Part shown: one piece after another, positions 40,201-52,300 of the stretch
Layout of the letters: each line of letters starts with the position of its first letter
How positions within the stretch are numbered: the first letter of the stretch is position 1
Origin: Motacilla alba alba
Lineage: Eukaryota > Chordata > Aves > Passeriformes > Motacillidae
Length of the DNA: 64,000 nt
Assembly (NCBI RefSeq): GCF_015832195.1
Contig: NC_052026.1
Location: 11,176,119-11,240,118, forward strand
Direction: 5' to 3'
Position numbers and translations under genes: made by a program
The notes under the pieces: model-generated
What the model saw: the letters and a program-made list of their open reading frames with translations, nothing else
What the model was told of the DNA's origin: nothing
The model's database searches: none

Positions 40201-41969
40201 AACCTGATTAAAATTTCTCAAAGAAATCATTATGGGTGAGAAACTAATTGAAAGACCTCCCTCCTGCCAGAGCTTTGCTAGAAAGAGAAGACTTCAAAGG
40301 CATAGAGGGAGAGCTAATGTTTTCACACTTAAAACTGAAAAAAGGCAATCCTCATGTTTGTGTTTGTTCAGTACACACTTCTCAAATGTTGCCCCCTCAC
40401 GCTCTAAATCTGCTGGGTGGAAGATCTAAACCTTGAATATACAATGCTCTTTAGCTGGGGTGTATGGTGCTATTCTTCCATGCTGTGTGCCTGCCTATTC
40501 ATGCGCTTTTATTCTTTATTCTTCAGACTGATATATAGTAAACAATATGGTTAGCCACTTAGAATTCTCTGGGTTATTAAAATGTGAGCAGCATTTTTTT
40601 TCCTCTCTCCTGGATTTCATCTGGAACCACTACCTAATTAATATCCAGAACCCAGCAGGAATCTGAATAATAATAAAAAAACCCAACTTTTGTTGTTCCT
40701 TAAATAAATCTGTGTAATTTAAACCACAATCATGGGGATTTCATCAAAAGTAACTCAGTTCTTCCAAATCCCACACCATCATTACAAACAACTTTGTAGT
40801 GCAATTTCCAAGGCAAGATATCTCTCCACTTTCATATTTTAAAGGAAACATTCCTAATGATAGCAAGGATGTATTTTATATGTAAAAAGCTGGGATCTGG
40901 ATGGTTAGAACACAATGTACCTCCCCATATCTTCTACCAATGCATACACCATACTGTAAAGGATCAGTTCATACAAATCCTCCCTTCTCTCAGAGACACA
41001 TTGTCTTATCAGTCGAGAGCTAAGGTGCAGTTGGAGTATAATGTAAGTCCATTTCTCACAAGCTTAGAGCTTAAGCACTTTGTTATTGGTTATTAGGGCT
41101 GGACTCCTAGAGATAAACCTACAACTACTGTACACCAGTGAAGGGCAAATAAGCAAAATCCCTGACAGAAGTCTGTTGTAAAATGATGAATAAGCCTTCT
41201 AAATTGCCATAAGGCGCTAGTCACAATGGAATTGTATTTGTCAGACATGCATTGTAACCCTAAGGTTATCATAGTGGGCCAGCAGATACAGGAGGAGTGC
41301 TTAACACTATCACCCCCTAATCATATCTCCTACAGGCTAAAAACTCTGCAGGGAGCATTACCACTTAAAGAGGTGGTAGTGTTTCTATGGACTGAATGCA
41401 GACAGCATTTGGTAGAAAGAAAAAAAACCTATAGAAAAGACTGACAGATATATTCACCCAGGCTGCTCATGTACACCCTGAATTGAGATATAAAAAAAAA
41501 TCCTTGCAAATCATATCCCCAAGGCTAGGGTTCTAAATAATAAAATACTGTAGATTACTACTTTATTAGTTTTTTAAAAGCTTATGAAAAATTATCTTTT
41601 GCCTGTGGAAAGACATTTTATCTGAAATTATAGCAACTCCAACAGTTTTAAGATATCAAATTTAGAAACTAAGCAGCTGTAGGAAATAGATGATATACTC
41701 TATTCTTGCGAATTAAATTCTCTAGTTCTAGTCCCCCATAAGTTATTTAATTGTATTATTCTTAAGCTTGACTAACATTGATGTACATTGGAAACCATGA
41801 CTAGCTAATATTCTAAATCCTATTTATTACCAGATATGGCCAAAAACATGACAAAACTCTTTCTTCCCACAGAAAAATAATAACTCTTGCAGAACTGTTT
41901 GCCCTCATAACTCTCTGACTGGAAATGATGCCAAATTATCAGACACATACAAGTGAGTGAAAGCAGTTC

Positions 41970-42150
41970 CAGAACAGTCCTCAGCCTAGTGATTAGGACA
42001 TTCCTGCAAGAAACACGAACATCCTCTCATGATTCAGAGGAAGGAACTGAGCCTGGCTTTCCCTGCAGCCCAGATGACTGCTCTGGTCACTGGGCTGTGC
42101 TGTCATCCTGCTCACTTGCTCTATCCCCCCCCCCCCCGCCCATGGCCACT
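41970..42150 (+). mobile_element. ancient dimeric tRNA-derived SINE relic
   Basis: The left part has an A-box-like cctagtgattaggac. The right part contains gattcagaggaaggaactg, followed by an inverted counterpart, ggtcactgggctgtgct. This head plus inverted-head layout matches an old amniote tRNA-derived SINE that I remember as abundant in turtles ('cctagtggttagagca ... taaccactgggct'). The copy is heavily diverged and includes a later C run at 42125-42137. The family name is uncertain and no function is implied. Confidence 0.6.
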
Positions 42151-43767
42151 AGGACATTCAATTATTTATACCAAGTGGAACAACTCCAACAGGAGAGATT
42201 GAGGCACATTGCATGCACCTGCTCTTCCATTCGTATTTTGCACATTAATAAAAATTTCAAAAGCTTGACTCTTTTAGGACAAAGGATCATTTTCTGGCCA
42301 GTCCTATGCATTATGTGACAAAAGAGAAAAGAAAATGGTCACAGCATTTGTAACAGTGTATTTCAGCTTTTCCAATATTCTTTATAAATGTGTGCACTTA
42401 CAAACATGTGTAAAATATGGTAAATATTCAGATAGGATAAAAATAAAAATGAAGCACCTATGATCATTTTAAAGCATGTAAAATAAATAGAGCCATCATT
42501 CTCATAACTGAGCACTAGGCAATTCTCATTCTCGTTTCAAAGATTATCATCCCAATAGTAGCATTTTAGTTTTTAAATATTAGGCATGATGTCAAAATAG
42601 CAGAAAGAGCAAAATATAAACCCAGTCAATGAAATGTACTTTAAGAAATCCATAAAAAGAGGGTGGGGTGCTGCTGCATTAGAACAGTTTTACAGTACAA
42701 TCACACATGATAATAGAAAAAGGTAAGAGTTGTGCATCACAATGCTTCTGCAGTCTTTGTGATGATTTATAAAGCATTTTGTATTCATTCATGCTTAGGC
42801 AAACAAGAAATTGAAGTATCATCAGCTTTGCAGGGATACAGCAACACAGCTTAAATGTTGGTTTTGCTGGGTGTATGGAGACATAATTAAAAGCCCAGTT
42901 TCTTGGTGTCATTATATGATGTCTTTAACTTATGGTCATTCATATGGACATCTAGTGTTTGATATCATTATATATACCCTTTGGATTTCCTTTCTGTCAA
43001 GTACAAGCAAAATCAAGCTCCTTCACCCAAAATTGGACAGCAGATTTGGCTGCAGATATAAGAAAGTTTCTTGTACTCAGCAAGGAGAATATTCTCCTAG
43101 TAGGCCATGAAGGGCATGAAAGGCAGAGGTCCCTTTTTCCTGATAGGTATCTCTCTTCTCTTATGCCATGCCCCACTGGCTCCATTGCAATTTAATAAGA
43201 TGAAGATTTACACCTCTGGAGACTTGCAATGCTTTTCAGGAAAACGAGCTCACCTTTTGGCTCTTCAAGCCAAGAACTCAATTTCACTGATTGCTTGATT
43301 TATAGTGCAAAACCACTTATTGCAATTTACATGTGCACTGCTCTCACTCTTTCTTGGCCTAGGAAAATCATTGTTTAAGTAAGGGTAACAATGGGCTCTT
43401 GCCATGGAAATTAGGATGTTGCTGTTCCCCATTTAGAAGAAATGACTAAGGCTATCAAGAGGAGTAAAAGGATAAAACAAAGAATTAAAAACTGTCTATC
43501 AAGGCAAAATTCCTTGGTACTTGGACACTGAATGGCCAAAAAAAGTTTTTCTAACTTTTTCAATCAATTTTGAGCTTTATATAAACTGAGACAAAGCACC
43601 TTCTCTCTAACATATTGCAATTCCATGTGTAGGCAGTATTTAATGTAATGCGCAGCATGAATCTACCCATTGCAGTACTTCTATATTACTTCTGTCTTAA
43701 ATATTCTTTTTTCTTTTAGTGAAAGAAGAAATAAAACCTCTCACACAAGCTGAATGTCCCCCACTCC

Positions 43768-43790
43768 TTTTTTTTTTTTTTTTTTTTTTT
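43768..43790. repeat. 23-base T run
   Basis: An uninterrupted homopolymer of T precedes aagctgcatt. No retrotransposon body is recognised on either side. Its length may vary or be mis-assembled. Confidence 0.9.
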
Positions 43791-44016
43791 AAGCTGCATT
43801 TGACAAGCGGCCAGTTTAAGCAGTTAAAGTCATTGCTCAAGTGGCAGGCAAGTAGATAAAAGCTCCCTGTTTGGAAAAGCTGGACAAAATTTTACAAGGT
43901 GCTGTGAACTGCTGGCAGTGGAGGTCCATTCTAGAGGGACTAAGAATGAGATTGCAAAAGGTGGGCTACAGAACTACAAAGAAAGGATTAGGAAAGAATC
44001 AAACTTTCCTGTGTGA

Positions 44017-44421
44017 TTAAAAAAATACAAGAATCTCTTTACAGCTGAGGAATATGCAGTCTGGGATGTACAACTTATAGCAGAGTAGCTTGTTCTGCAT
44101 TGCAGATACACGAATAGCAGGCATTAAAGTAATTTTTGCGGCTTTAACCTCTGGGATCAGCAATGGTGGATCATATTTTCTTTTCTGTTCAATCTTGAAC
44201 GTACAAAAATCTCCCTCCAAGTTCTCCTGGCCATTCCACCAGCAGTTAGCTTCAACACACACACAAGTTACCCAGGCTCTCTGAAAATCCGCAGCAAACC
44301 AATTTCTACAGAAAAACAGGTTGAAGAACTCCCACCGACACCAGTGACAGCTGCCTGTGACGTGTTCTGGTGGACGATGGTGCTGTTTAATGCAGGGCAT
44401 TAAATGCGGTACGTCCCACAC
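44017..44421 (-). other. unidentified 134-codon open frame beside a CpG island
   Basis: The minus-strand frame starts at 44421, about 60 bases from the CpG island edge, and runs away from it. The predicted product is rich in Cys and Trp in its first half (for example WVTCVCVEANCWWNG) and has no family resemblance that I know. Possible splice-acceptor-like sequence (a pyrimidine run ending in cag or tag) occurs inside the frame on that strand, so it need not be translated as one piece. It could be a chance frame, part of a lncRNA, or an exon of an unrecognised gene. I see no supporting signal, domain or repeat structure. Confidence 0.15.
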
Positions 44422-44479
44422 CTACAGAGCTGCTGAGGAGTTCTTCCTTGGAGCCTTCACCCTCAGTGGCGATGGAAAA

Positions 44480-44700
44480 CCTCCACAGCCAGCTGGGAGA
44501 GGCACGAGTGGCAAGCGCCCCGCGGGCCGGGCGGGGCGCAGCGCTGCGGTTCGTTCGCGGCGCGGAGCAGCAGATGGCACTGTGCGCTGCGCCGAGCGCC
44601 GGGCACCGCCGCGCTCCGAGCCGCGCGGGACAGCAGCCCCGGGCCGGCCGGGCACGGCAACGGGCTGGCATGATCGCCCGCAAAGGAAAACACTTGCCTC
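44480..44700. promoter_or_regulatory. CpG island
   Basis: About thirty CpGs fall between 44515 and 44690, including cgcgggccgggcggggcgca and tcgttcgcggcgcgg, inside AT-rich DNA. This is the strongest CpG concentration in the window and is a plausible promoter or boundary element. A CRE-like tgacgtg lies just outside at 44358-44364. Frames open through it on both strands are Arg-, Ala- and Pro-rich composition artefacts. A full CTCF-core match sits at 44568-44580. Any transcript could leave in either direction. Confidence 0.65.
44568..44580 (+). promoter_or_regulatory. CTCF-like motif, full core match (plus orientation)
   Basis: cagcagatggcac fits the CTCF core CASYAGRKGGCRS at all 13 positions and lies in the middle of the CpG island. 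CTCF at CpG islands commonly marks loop anchors or promoters. The motif points to the right. Occupancy is unknown. Confidence 0.6.
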
Positions 44701-45351
44701 AACACTGTACTCGTTACAGAATCACAACCACATTTTCATGGGCCGGGTTCACGCCATTCTGCACGCTCTCCCCAGAGGAGGCTGTAGCCGGGGTGGTGAC
44801 CAGCTCTGCGGATCTACCCGTGGCAAGCTGTGGGTGGCCACCTAAGGAGAGGGATCGTTTTTCCATATCAGAACTGGACGCTAACTGGAAGAAGATCAAA
44901 AGCAGAAGGAAGTGCAAGAAAAAAAAAAACAAAAAACCAAAACAATAGGAAATTAGTTGGCTAGGAAGGCTGGAACAAGCATTACCTCAACAAAACTAAG
45001 CAGAGAGACAGACTGAGCAATTTGTGGTATCTCTGTTTATTTTGTCTTGTGACATGAAAGCAGACTGTGCCAAAGGGATGCACGCTTACTCATCAGATCT
45101 GCTTCCTAGAGCTGATCCTTCATGTCCAGTCCCTACTGAAACTGAAGGAAGTCCTTAGCAATTTTATTCAGGCGTTGCATTCCATCATTTTTGATAAAGG
45201 AAAATATTTTTCACTATAAGGTGCTATACCATACTATAAGGATTTTAAGTGCCTTTGTGAATTCTGTGTCTTTGTACATGCAAAGCCTCCTCATCAAACA
45301 GCTGCCTTGAGTCACACTAAAAAAAAGAAAAAGTAAGCCACATGACTCACA

Positions 45352-45352
<1 letters not shown>

Positions 45353-45390
<38 letters not shown>

Positions 45391-45402
45391 CAGTAGCAGT
45401 AG
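45353..45402. repeat. (AGT)n microsatellite
   Basis: About twelve to thirteen pure AGT units are followed by interrupted cagtag units up to 45402. On either strand it opens a homopolymeric frame (Val on plus, Leu on minus) that is an artefact of the repeat. Confidence 0.95.
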
Positions 45403-46047
45403 TTCAAAACTACAACTCCTTGGCCTGTTCTCCCACATTTCCCCTACTCTCAACCCCGAGAACCACTATGGTACCATTCCCACACTCACAGACCATGCTA
45501 GCTTCTACCAGTGTTCATTCAAATGCACAGCATGCCCAGAGGCTGATGGATGTCAGCAGTCCAGGACACAGGAGCAGCGTTACAGGGGAGAGATGGAGGA
45601 ACCAGGGCTGAGCAGGTCAGGTGTTTCCATCCGTCTCTGCTCTAGCGTAAACTCACAGGTAGTCCCCTGAGTAGCCTGGTTTGAAGGCTTTATAAATCAT
45701 AATGATGGTTGCTCAGAAAGTTTCCTGTGAAACATGTTTCTGGGAGAAAACATCAATTTATCACTACAAAAACATTCTAAGGGTATGTACATTAATTTTG
45801 AAAAAAATGGGAAAGGGGCCTCACATGACCAACAGATTTGCAGTAGAAATCTTACTTGCCCAGTAGCTTGCCTGTCTTGCGTGCTTGTAGCCCACATTTA
45901 CATGTCTGATCCATGGAAACCTTGTTCCTGAGCCATCAAGGCTTGGACTGTGGGACTGCCAGCACCCATCAGGTGTTCCTCCTGAGCTGCACTGGCAGGG
46001 GCCCATACAGCTCACAGAGTCTTACAAAGGCCCAGAGGACAAGGGCC

Positions 46048-46076
46048 TCACACACACTCACTCACACACACACTCA
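46048..46076. repeat. (CA)n-rich simple repeat
   Basis: Alternating CA units with two actc interruptions span roughly 28 bases. It is a short imperfect dinucleotide repeat. Confidence 0.85.
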
Positions 46077-47877
46077 AATAGAAATGAAAAATAGAAATAA
46101 TAGACTAACAGTAAAAATGTCTGGGTGCGGAATCTTTTTTGCAAATTTTAGCATACTGAGAAATAGCACTTCAAAAACACTGCCCACGGAATATCACAAG
46201 GAAATCTTTTGCTGCACTATTAGAAAAGGAGACCAAACCAAATTCAACATAACTTTCAAATGCCAAATACAGTGCAGAAGTCAAGATCAGAAGTGACTGT
46301 CTCTGACAACTCCACTCAGAGACAAAAGGTTTCAGATATGACTTGTTGCCACATGCTGCCAAGTAATTGTTCTGAGAATGAAATCTGCTAGTGCAATGAT
46401 GGTGAAAGGAAATGCTGAACTCTTTGCTGGACCTCACAGCATGGGAGGAGCCCTCAGATGAGAAGAAAAAGAAGCAAGCACCAAAATTGTAAAACATTCT
46501 AAAGAGAGCAAAAAAACCAGTATGAGAACATGACTTAAAATAAAGTGAGATGTCTTTATATAAATGTTTGATTACTAAATGAGTGCATTGGAGAAACCCA
46601 GTCTCCTCCCTCCCTTATTGGTTTCTCTTTGCAAAAGCAAAGTCAGTACTATTGTTACACTGTCAAGCTAGATCTATTTATGTACTGGGGAAAAGCTCTT
46701 CTCTGTACTGGTGTCCTTTCACCTGCTCAAAATAAATTGACCTCCTTATGAGGAGGTGGAGTAGTTACTGACTGCTATGATAGCTCTAAAACTGAAAACT
46801 AGATATTACAAGCTAAATTCTGTTCCAGCATAGACACCAAAGCAAGTCCAGTGATTTACTGAAGTCACTTTGGAATTGCAAATGCGTAAATGTGGCTCCA
46901 TGGCTCTTCGAATAATGTTTTCAATGTGGAAAAAATAGAGAAAGCTGCAAGTCTAAATTGGTATGAAATCAGACTGAGAAATCTGAATAATAAGTAAGAA
47001 GAGTAAGAGTACAGAAATCTGCATTAAATTTCTCATTAGTACATATGTTCTAGGCTTCTGTTTTTCCAGCTTGCAAAGGAAATAATCATAAAAATGTAAT
47101 AATGTAGTGTTTTGCTCATGTTTCTTCACGATGACATTTTCTAAAGTCTCAAGTCAGTACAAAAAATTACTGCTGCCTTTATTCATTTATAAGATATCTT
47201 TCTTCAAAAAAACCAAATTCTAAACAAATACAACAAATCAAATGATATTGGAAGTACAAAAAGTTGTTTTATTGACATTCAGCTAGCATGCTTGGGTTGC
47301 TTTTTTTTTTTCCCCTGTTGTTTCAGGTGAGTTTTTTGGAAAGAAAAGTTACTCCTATTCTGTACTCATTTAGGGTGCCACACAGATTGGAGCCATTGGG
47401 CATCTTTTGATCAGTTTTAAGAGATTTTGTATTAAGCTCTCAATAAAGTCTGTAAGTTGACATCTTTGTGACTCAGATGGAAAAAGACCCCAATGAGTTT
47501 AACTACCAAAAACCCCAAAATCAATGTCTACCACCCATTTCCATTTTATTTTCATTTTTGGAGATGTTTTGAAGAAAGAAGAACTGAGGAAGAAAAAAGG
47601 TGCCTTAACCACTATGGCACCATCCCCTTCTTCCTGGAGGGGAGGCAATTTGCAAACAGTCCTTTGACATGTGAAGGGGGAAAATTACATTTCCCTCCTA
47701 GCTCTGCATAAAATAATTGGAAAATGTGGAGAGAGAGTTTTAAAGGAGAGTCTCAGAAAATAATAAAACCAAAGAGCAGATGAGAATTTGTGAGGGTCCC
47801 CTAGAGGTAATGGAGAGATCTGAAAATCAAACATGCTTAATGTATTCCTGTGTTCCCTTTTGTATATTTAAATACAG

Positions 47878-48235
47878 GGCTAGGAGGAACCACTGTAATA
47901 AACTAGCCTGACCTCCCTGTGCAACAGAGACCACAGGTCCTGCCTGAAATAATTCCTATTTGAGTTAGAGCTTTTTTCCCCTAAGGGGAAAAAGCAGGAG
48001 GAGGATTCCACAATAAAATCCTTGCACTATTTCAGTTCCCCTGTCAGGCACTGGATCCCACAGCATGCTCTTCACCAGCTCTAGTTATGTCTTTCCAGTA
48101 AGTTTTAATATAAACAGGTGACAATCTAGTCCTTTAAACAGTGTAAGAGGGGTCAGCCTTTGCCTCCACCACTACCCAGAGTGGTATGCCATTAACTAAC
48201 TCTAATATGTTAGTTTATTTTTTTTTAAAAAGCTG
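47878..48235 (-). mobile_element. old CR1-like LINE relic, antisense
   Basis: The plus strand reads ctagcctgacctccctgtgc, then ataattcctatttgagttag and later ccaccactacccagagtggt and gccattaactaactc. This matches, in order, the reverse complement of an old CR1 3' region that I remember from turtle and bird genomes ('ctagtctgacctcctg ... ccaccac'). The element therefore lies on the minus strand. It is strongly diverged with insertions, and the limits are approximate. It has no coding remnant that I can read. Confidence 0.6.
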
Positions 48236-49269
48236 AGCAGGGCTCAGCCCACAGTTTCCACTCTCATTGCAAGCAAACCATTGCTTTAGGACCACTGTGG
48301 TCTGAACTACTTTCAAAGCCTTTAACCCAGTTCTAATTTTGCTGTGAATGTATCTTTAAAAAGAAAAATTGTTATGATGACAGCTAAAGAAAGCTGGAGT
48401 CTCTGGGGCCAGTGTCATGTGTTCACATCAGGAAACTGACCACTGTTGTTAAAAATTAAATGCTTGACATGAACTAAAGTCACAGAAAAATATGATTCAG
48501 TCTTTCAGCAAGCACTGTTTATGAAAGCTTGAAAGAGCTGAAAGCCCAATATGATTTACATCCTGGGAGCTGGTATGCAACTTTAAACATATTCTTTTTT
48601 CAAGTTCATCTTGTCATCCATAGATAAATATAGATTAGGACAAACCAAAATAAATGGGTGGGTACCAAAAGCCACAAAACAACTAACCATAATGGAAGTA
48701 CTTGTCCTCCTGTTCAATGGCAAAACCAGCATATACTTGGTTTAAATAGCTGGTTAGGGTAAAATGAGTATTACTGGACAGAAACACTTAGCCAGTATGA
48801 TCCAAACAAGTCAAAAAATAGCCAGAGTACAACCACATAAAATAAAACACTGACCAGATTTAAGTATAATTGGTCACCCTCCCGTGTTTTCGGATTCCTA
48901 TTATTATAGCTTAGGAGGCTCTGTAATGTACCTTTGGAAAAAGTCTAAGAGTTTCACTGGGCTTCCAACCTTTGCACTTCAGTAAGATGATCCACTGAGA
49001 ATATTACTGTATGAGACTAAAAATAAAACATTAGAGCCCACTTTACACACAGAGATGCAGCAGACACTTCTGTGACTGTTCATCACCACCAATGTCTCCA
49101 GCCCTGTTTGCTCAATGGAGCCGCATTATGAGGGAAGCATCTGAGCAATCCCAACTTTGCATGTTCCACCATAACAAGGCACCCTATTTTCAGACTAAAA
49201 GTGGCATTTAAATAAATATTTGTGCTATGTCATTGGGAAATAAAGGTCAGACAGCATCCCACTGTTTCC

Positions 49270-49330
49270 AGGATGAGCAAGTCCAGTGATTAGACCACCA
49301 GTCCGCAAGAACACTTGCTTGGGGCAGTGA
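49270..49330 (+). mobile_element. possible tRNA-derived SINE relic
   Basis: gtccagtgattagaccacca resembles the A-box half of old amniote tRNA-SINEs ('ccagtggttagagcac'). A matching B-box is not evident, so the call is tentative and the limits are guesses. Confidence 0.35.
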
Positions 49331-52300
49331 GGAGGATTATTTAGTCATGTTACATAATACAGCAGGCTGAATGGGTGCTTTATATATAGGAACAACTTCA
49401 GTAGTATTTTCTGCACTTGATTTTTTTTTAGCTCTTTTCTAACCACTTCAGCCTGTGCTGTTCTGAGCTTCTCTGATGATACAGCTGAATTCCACCCACA
49501 GTATTTATTCTAACAGAAGTACCAATCCCTGGCAGCTCTCCTCATGGCAGGAAGGCCTGGCTGTCCTGCAGCCCCAGGAACATGAGGAGAACATCTGTGC
49601 AGACCTGCCGTATGGCACTGGTATCCTCAGCCACACAGTGCCCACCAGCTTAGGTCTCACAAACACCTTCATGATTTAACAAGCAGAGCACGTAGAACAC
49701 TACTGACATTTCCTATCATAATATTTACAAAATGGCTACATGTATATATAGAGAGAAAAGCCTTGCAAAACTTTGCAAAGATCAGAATCTCTCAGAACTA
49801 GAATAAGACATGGCAGGAAGCATTTGAAGTTATCATAGGCACACACTAACATGTATATATTAAGTAATTTGTTCTCAAGTCCACTACTGTTTTGAAGAGG
49901 GAAAGAAAATCACATATGACTGTCTCCATTGTTTTCCCCTGGTTCTTAACCTCTGCTTCCCTTCTTTTTTTGTCTCACAGATTGTAAAATCCTCTAGGAA
50001 GGATTCTCTCTTCAGTGTTTAGAAAGGGCCTAAAAAAATCACTGCCACTAAATAAGCATGTATTAAATGGCATCCCAATTTTGAATCACAAGGGGCTGGA
50101 AAGTGCAATTCAAACAGCTGCTTTTTTCATTTATGCATCTCCAAAGGTCAACCATGAGCTTGAATGTATAATACATAATCTGCCTGTGCTCATCAAAGGA
50201 GAGTTCCAATCTTTAGTTACTTTAGGAAGGAAAGAAGCCAGTCTGCCTAACACGTAGTAAGATGCCCTGTGGGAAGTAAAACTGGTGTCAGAAGAAATGT
50301 GGTGATGGTCAGTTCTTTATCTAATCTTTGTAACAGTTGAATCAGTCAATGCTTTGGTTTTAAATTCTCAATCAACAAGCAATATATAATCTTTGACTTC
50401 AGGAAAGCACACTTCAAAGGAACACAGTTTCCTTAGACAAGTGATTGAAATTTTGTAATGTACAGAATCTCACCATTAAACATAAAAGCCATGATAATAC
50501 TAAGTCAATTTATGATGCCTCTTTCTTTTGGATTTTCTTTTAAATAATGAGCTTGTAAATCATTAATAATAAGATGAAGACATTTAAAACATTTGTGTGA
50601 AATATTTGTAGTTACAACAAAATTTAAAGTACATTAACAACTTAGGTGGCAGGAACTGTTTACTAATAGAGCATAAAAATACTGCTACTGAGTTTATGAA
50701 ATCAAATTTAACACAATATATTTGATTCTGGCTGCAGAGTTCTAATTCACATTGAACCAGATGGGAACTGACAAAAGAATTCATGCTGCATGTGAAAGAG
50801 GAAGGTAGTATATTCTTTATAAAGAAGAAGTATTGATAATTCACAGCCATTTTAATGTGGCATGAACATTTACAGAAAAAATGTAGTTCTGGAAAATTCA
50901 TTACTAAAAATAGAAATGGGCAGATCAGTAGCGTGGCAAAATGTATTTTGTGTAATGCAGTACTATTCCTATGACACATAGGAATACATAAATTAAAACT
51001 ATGTAACCCTTTAAAAATACCCTGACTGGTATAAATTGTTCATTCAGAATTTATCCACAAACAGATTTGAGTGGGTGAAGTCAGGCTGATAATGTGAAAG
51101 ATGATACATCCTGTTAGGAAACCAAAAAAACTCTGAAATCTCTGAAATCCAGACTTTCTGGTCACCATGCTCCTGCTGTTTTTCTTTCATCAAGTGATGA
51201 CTTTGGTACCACAGACACTGCCTCCCTTCCTAAACAACATTTTTATTCTATCCACATTGTCAATCACAGAAAGGACAAGAAGAGTAACTAATCCACAGAT
51301 TCTATTCTCTCTAATAAGCAAAGGAAGGTAGAATGGTCCAAAGTAGTTCAAGAAGATGATCAAAGACTATTTCCTACCACTGTAACTGTATCTGGTGAGG
51401 GATAAAGGAAGACATCTGACTTATTGGCACGGGCTGACAAATTTCTAAGCCAGTAACATCTAGCAGGGCCATTTTTCTCCATACCTTGATACCTTGCATG
51501 CAGTTTCTGCTGCTTGCCAAGTAGTTTAAGATCCAAAAAGACTTTTTTATATCACTTTAGCAGCTTAGTGAACAAATTGTGGCAATTAAAAAGACCAGTT
51601 TTCATCATTGCTCTAGATATTGCACTAGTCCTAGTGATAATGAGCAGAGTTTACTTGAAGGTCACAGCCTGTTGTTCATATATTTGCAGAGCTGCCAGAT
51701 TTACTGGTCAGACTCAAACCCAAAGTCTAAGAACAGAAAATGCTTTCACTTTATTTTTAATAAGTGGCAAATTTGTTTGGTAAAAAAGATGCATTATAAT
51801 GGTTTATTGTAGCTTTAATAAAGGAGAAAATTGTAGGAAGCATTCTGGGACAGCAGTGCTGCACAAGCTGTGATTGTCAAGGGTTAAAGAGATGCAACAT
51901 GAGGGAAAATGAGTTTATAAATGCTACATACTATCAGATAATTCAAAAATTGGCAAAGGAAGATTTAGAGGAAAAAACAAACTGGGGCAATTTATTCATT
52001 GAAGACATCTCAAAGATACAGGGAACTAATTTCATTTTCAGCCAAAGATTCCCTAACCTCAAAGTGCCCACTAAGATGCCAACAAATTTTAGCTCTCTCC
52101 ATGATATGCATATTTTCTTTTCTGCAGTAAGGAGCACATTTTAGCTGCTAGGGGCAGACCCTTACCTCAGACATCCACAGACTGATAGTTTAATCTCCTG
52201 TTTAGCCAGACTATCCTGTCACAGACTGGCCACAAGCAGTTTGCTCTGCATGTAAAAGTCATATCCCAAACCAGAAACCTGCAAGTGCAGAAGAATATGG

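Larger units (their letters stand above)
33360..44420. other. gene-free interval
   Basis: No recognised exon or RNA gene is present. It contains a CR1 tail (35375-35480), a tandem duplication (37204-37274), a conserved-looking block (36160-36300), a dimeric SINE relic (41970-42150), a 13-base C run (42125-42137) and a 23-base T run (43768-43790). GC-richer sequence at 35790-36150 is open on both strands and looks non-coding. At the right end, a 134-codon minus-strand frame (44017-44421) abuts the CpG island and is listed separately. Confidence 0.5.

Noticed and set aside
44480..44946. Processed retrogene (GC-rich front, A-rich end)
   Set aside because: No polyadenylation signal, no parent gene I recognise and no flanking duplication. 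Processed pseudogenes are also rare in birds.
44357..44948. 162- and 166-codon plus-strand frames and their minus-strand counterparts over the CpG island
   Set aside because: They are Arg/Ala/Pro-rich composition artefacts open in several frames at once, and the 166-codon frame ends in a poly-Lys stretch encoded by an A-run.
45214..45611. Poly-Leu and poly-Val frames around 45.35 kb
   Set aside because: They arise from the AGT repeat read in opposite strands.
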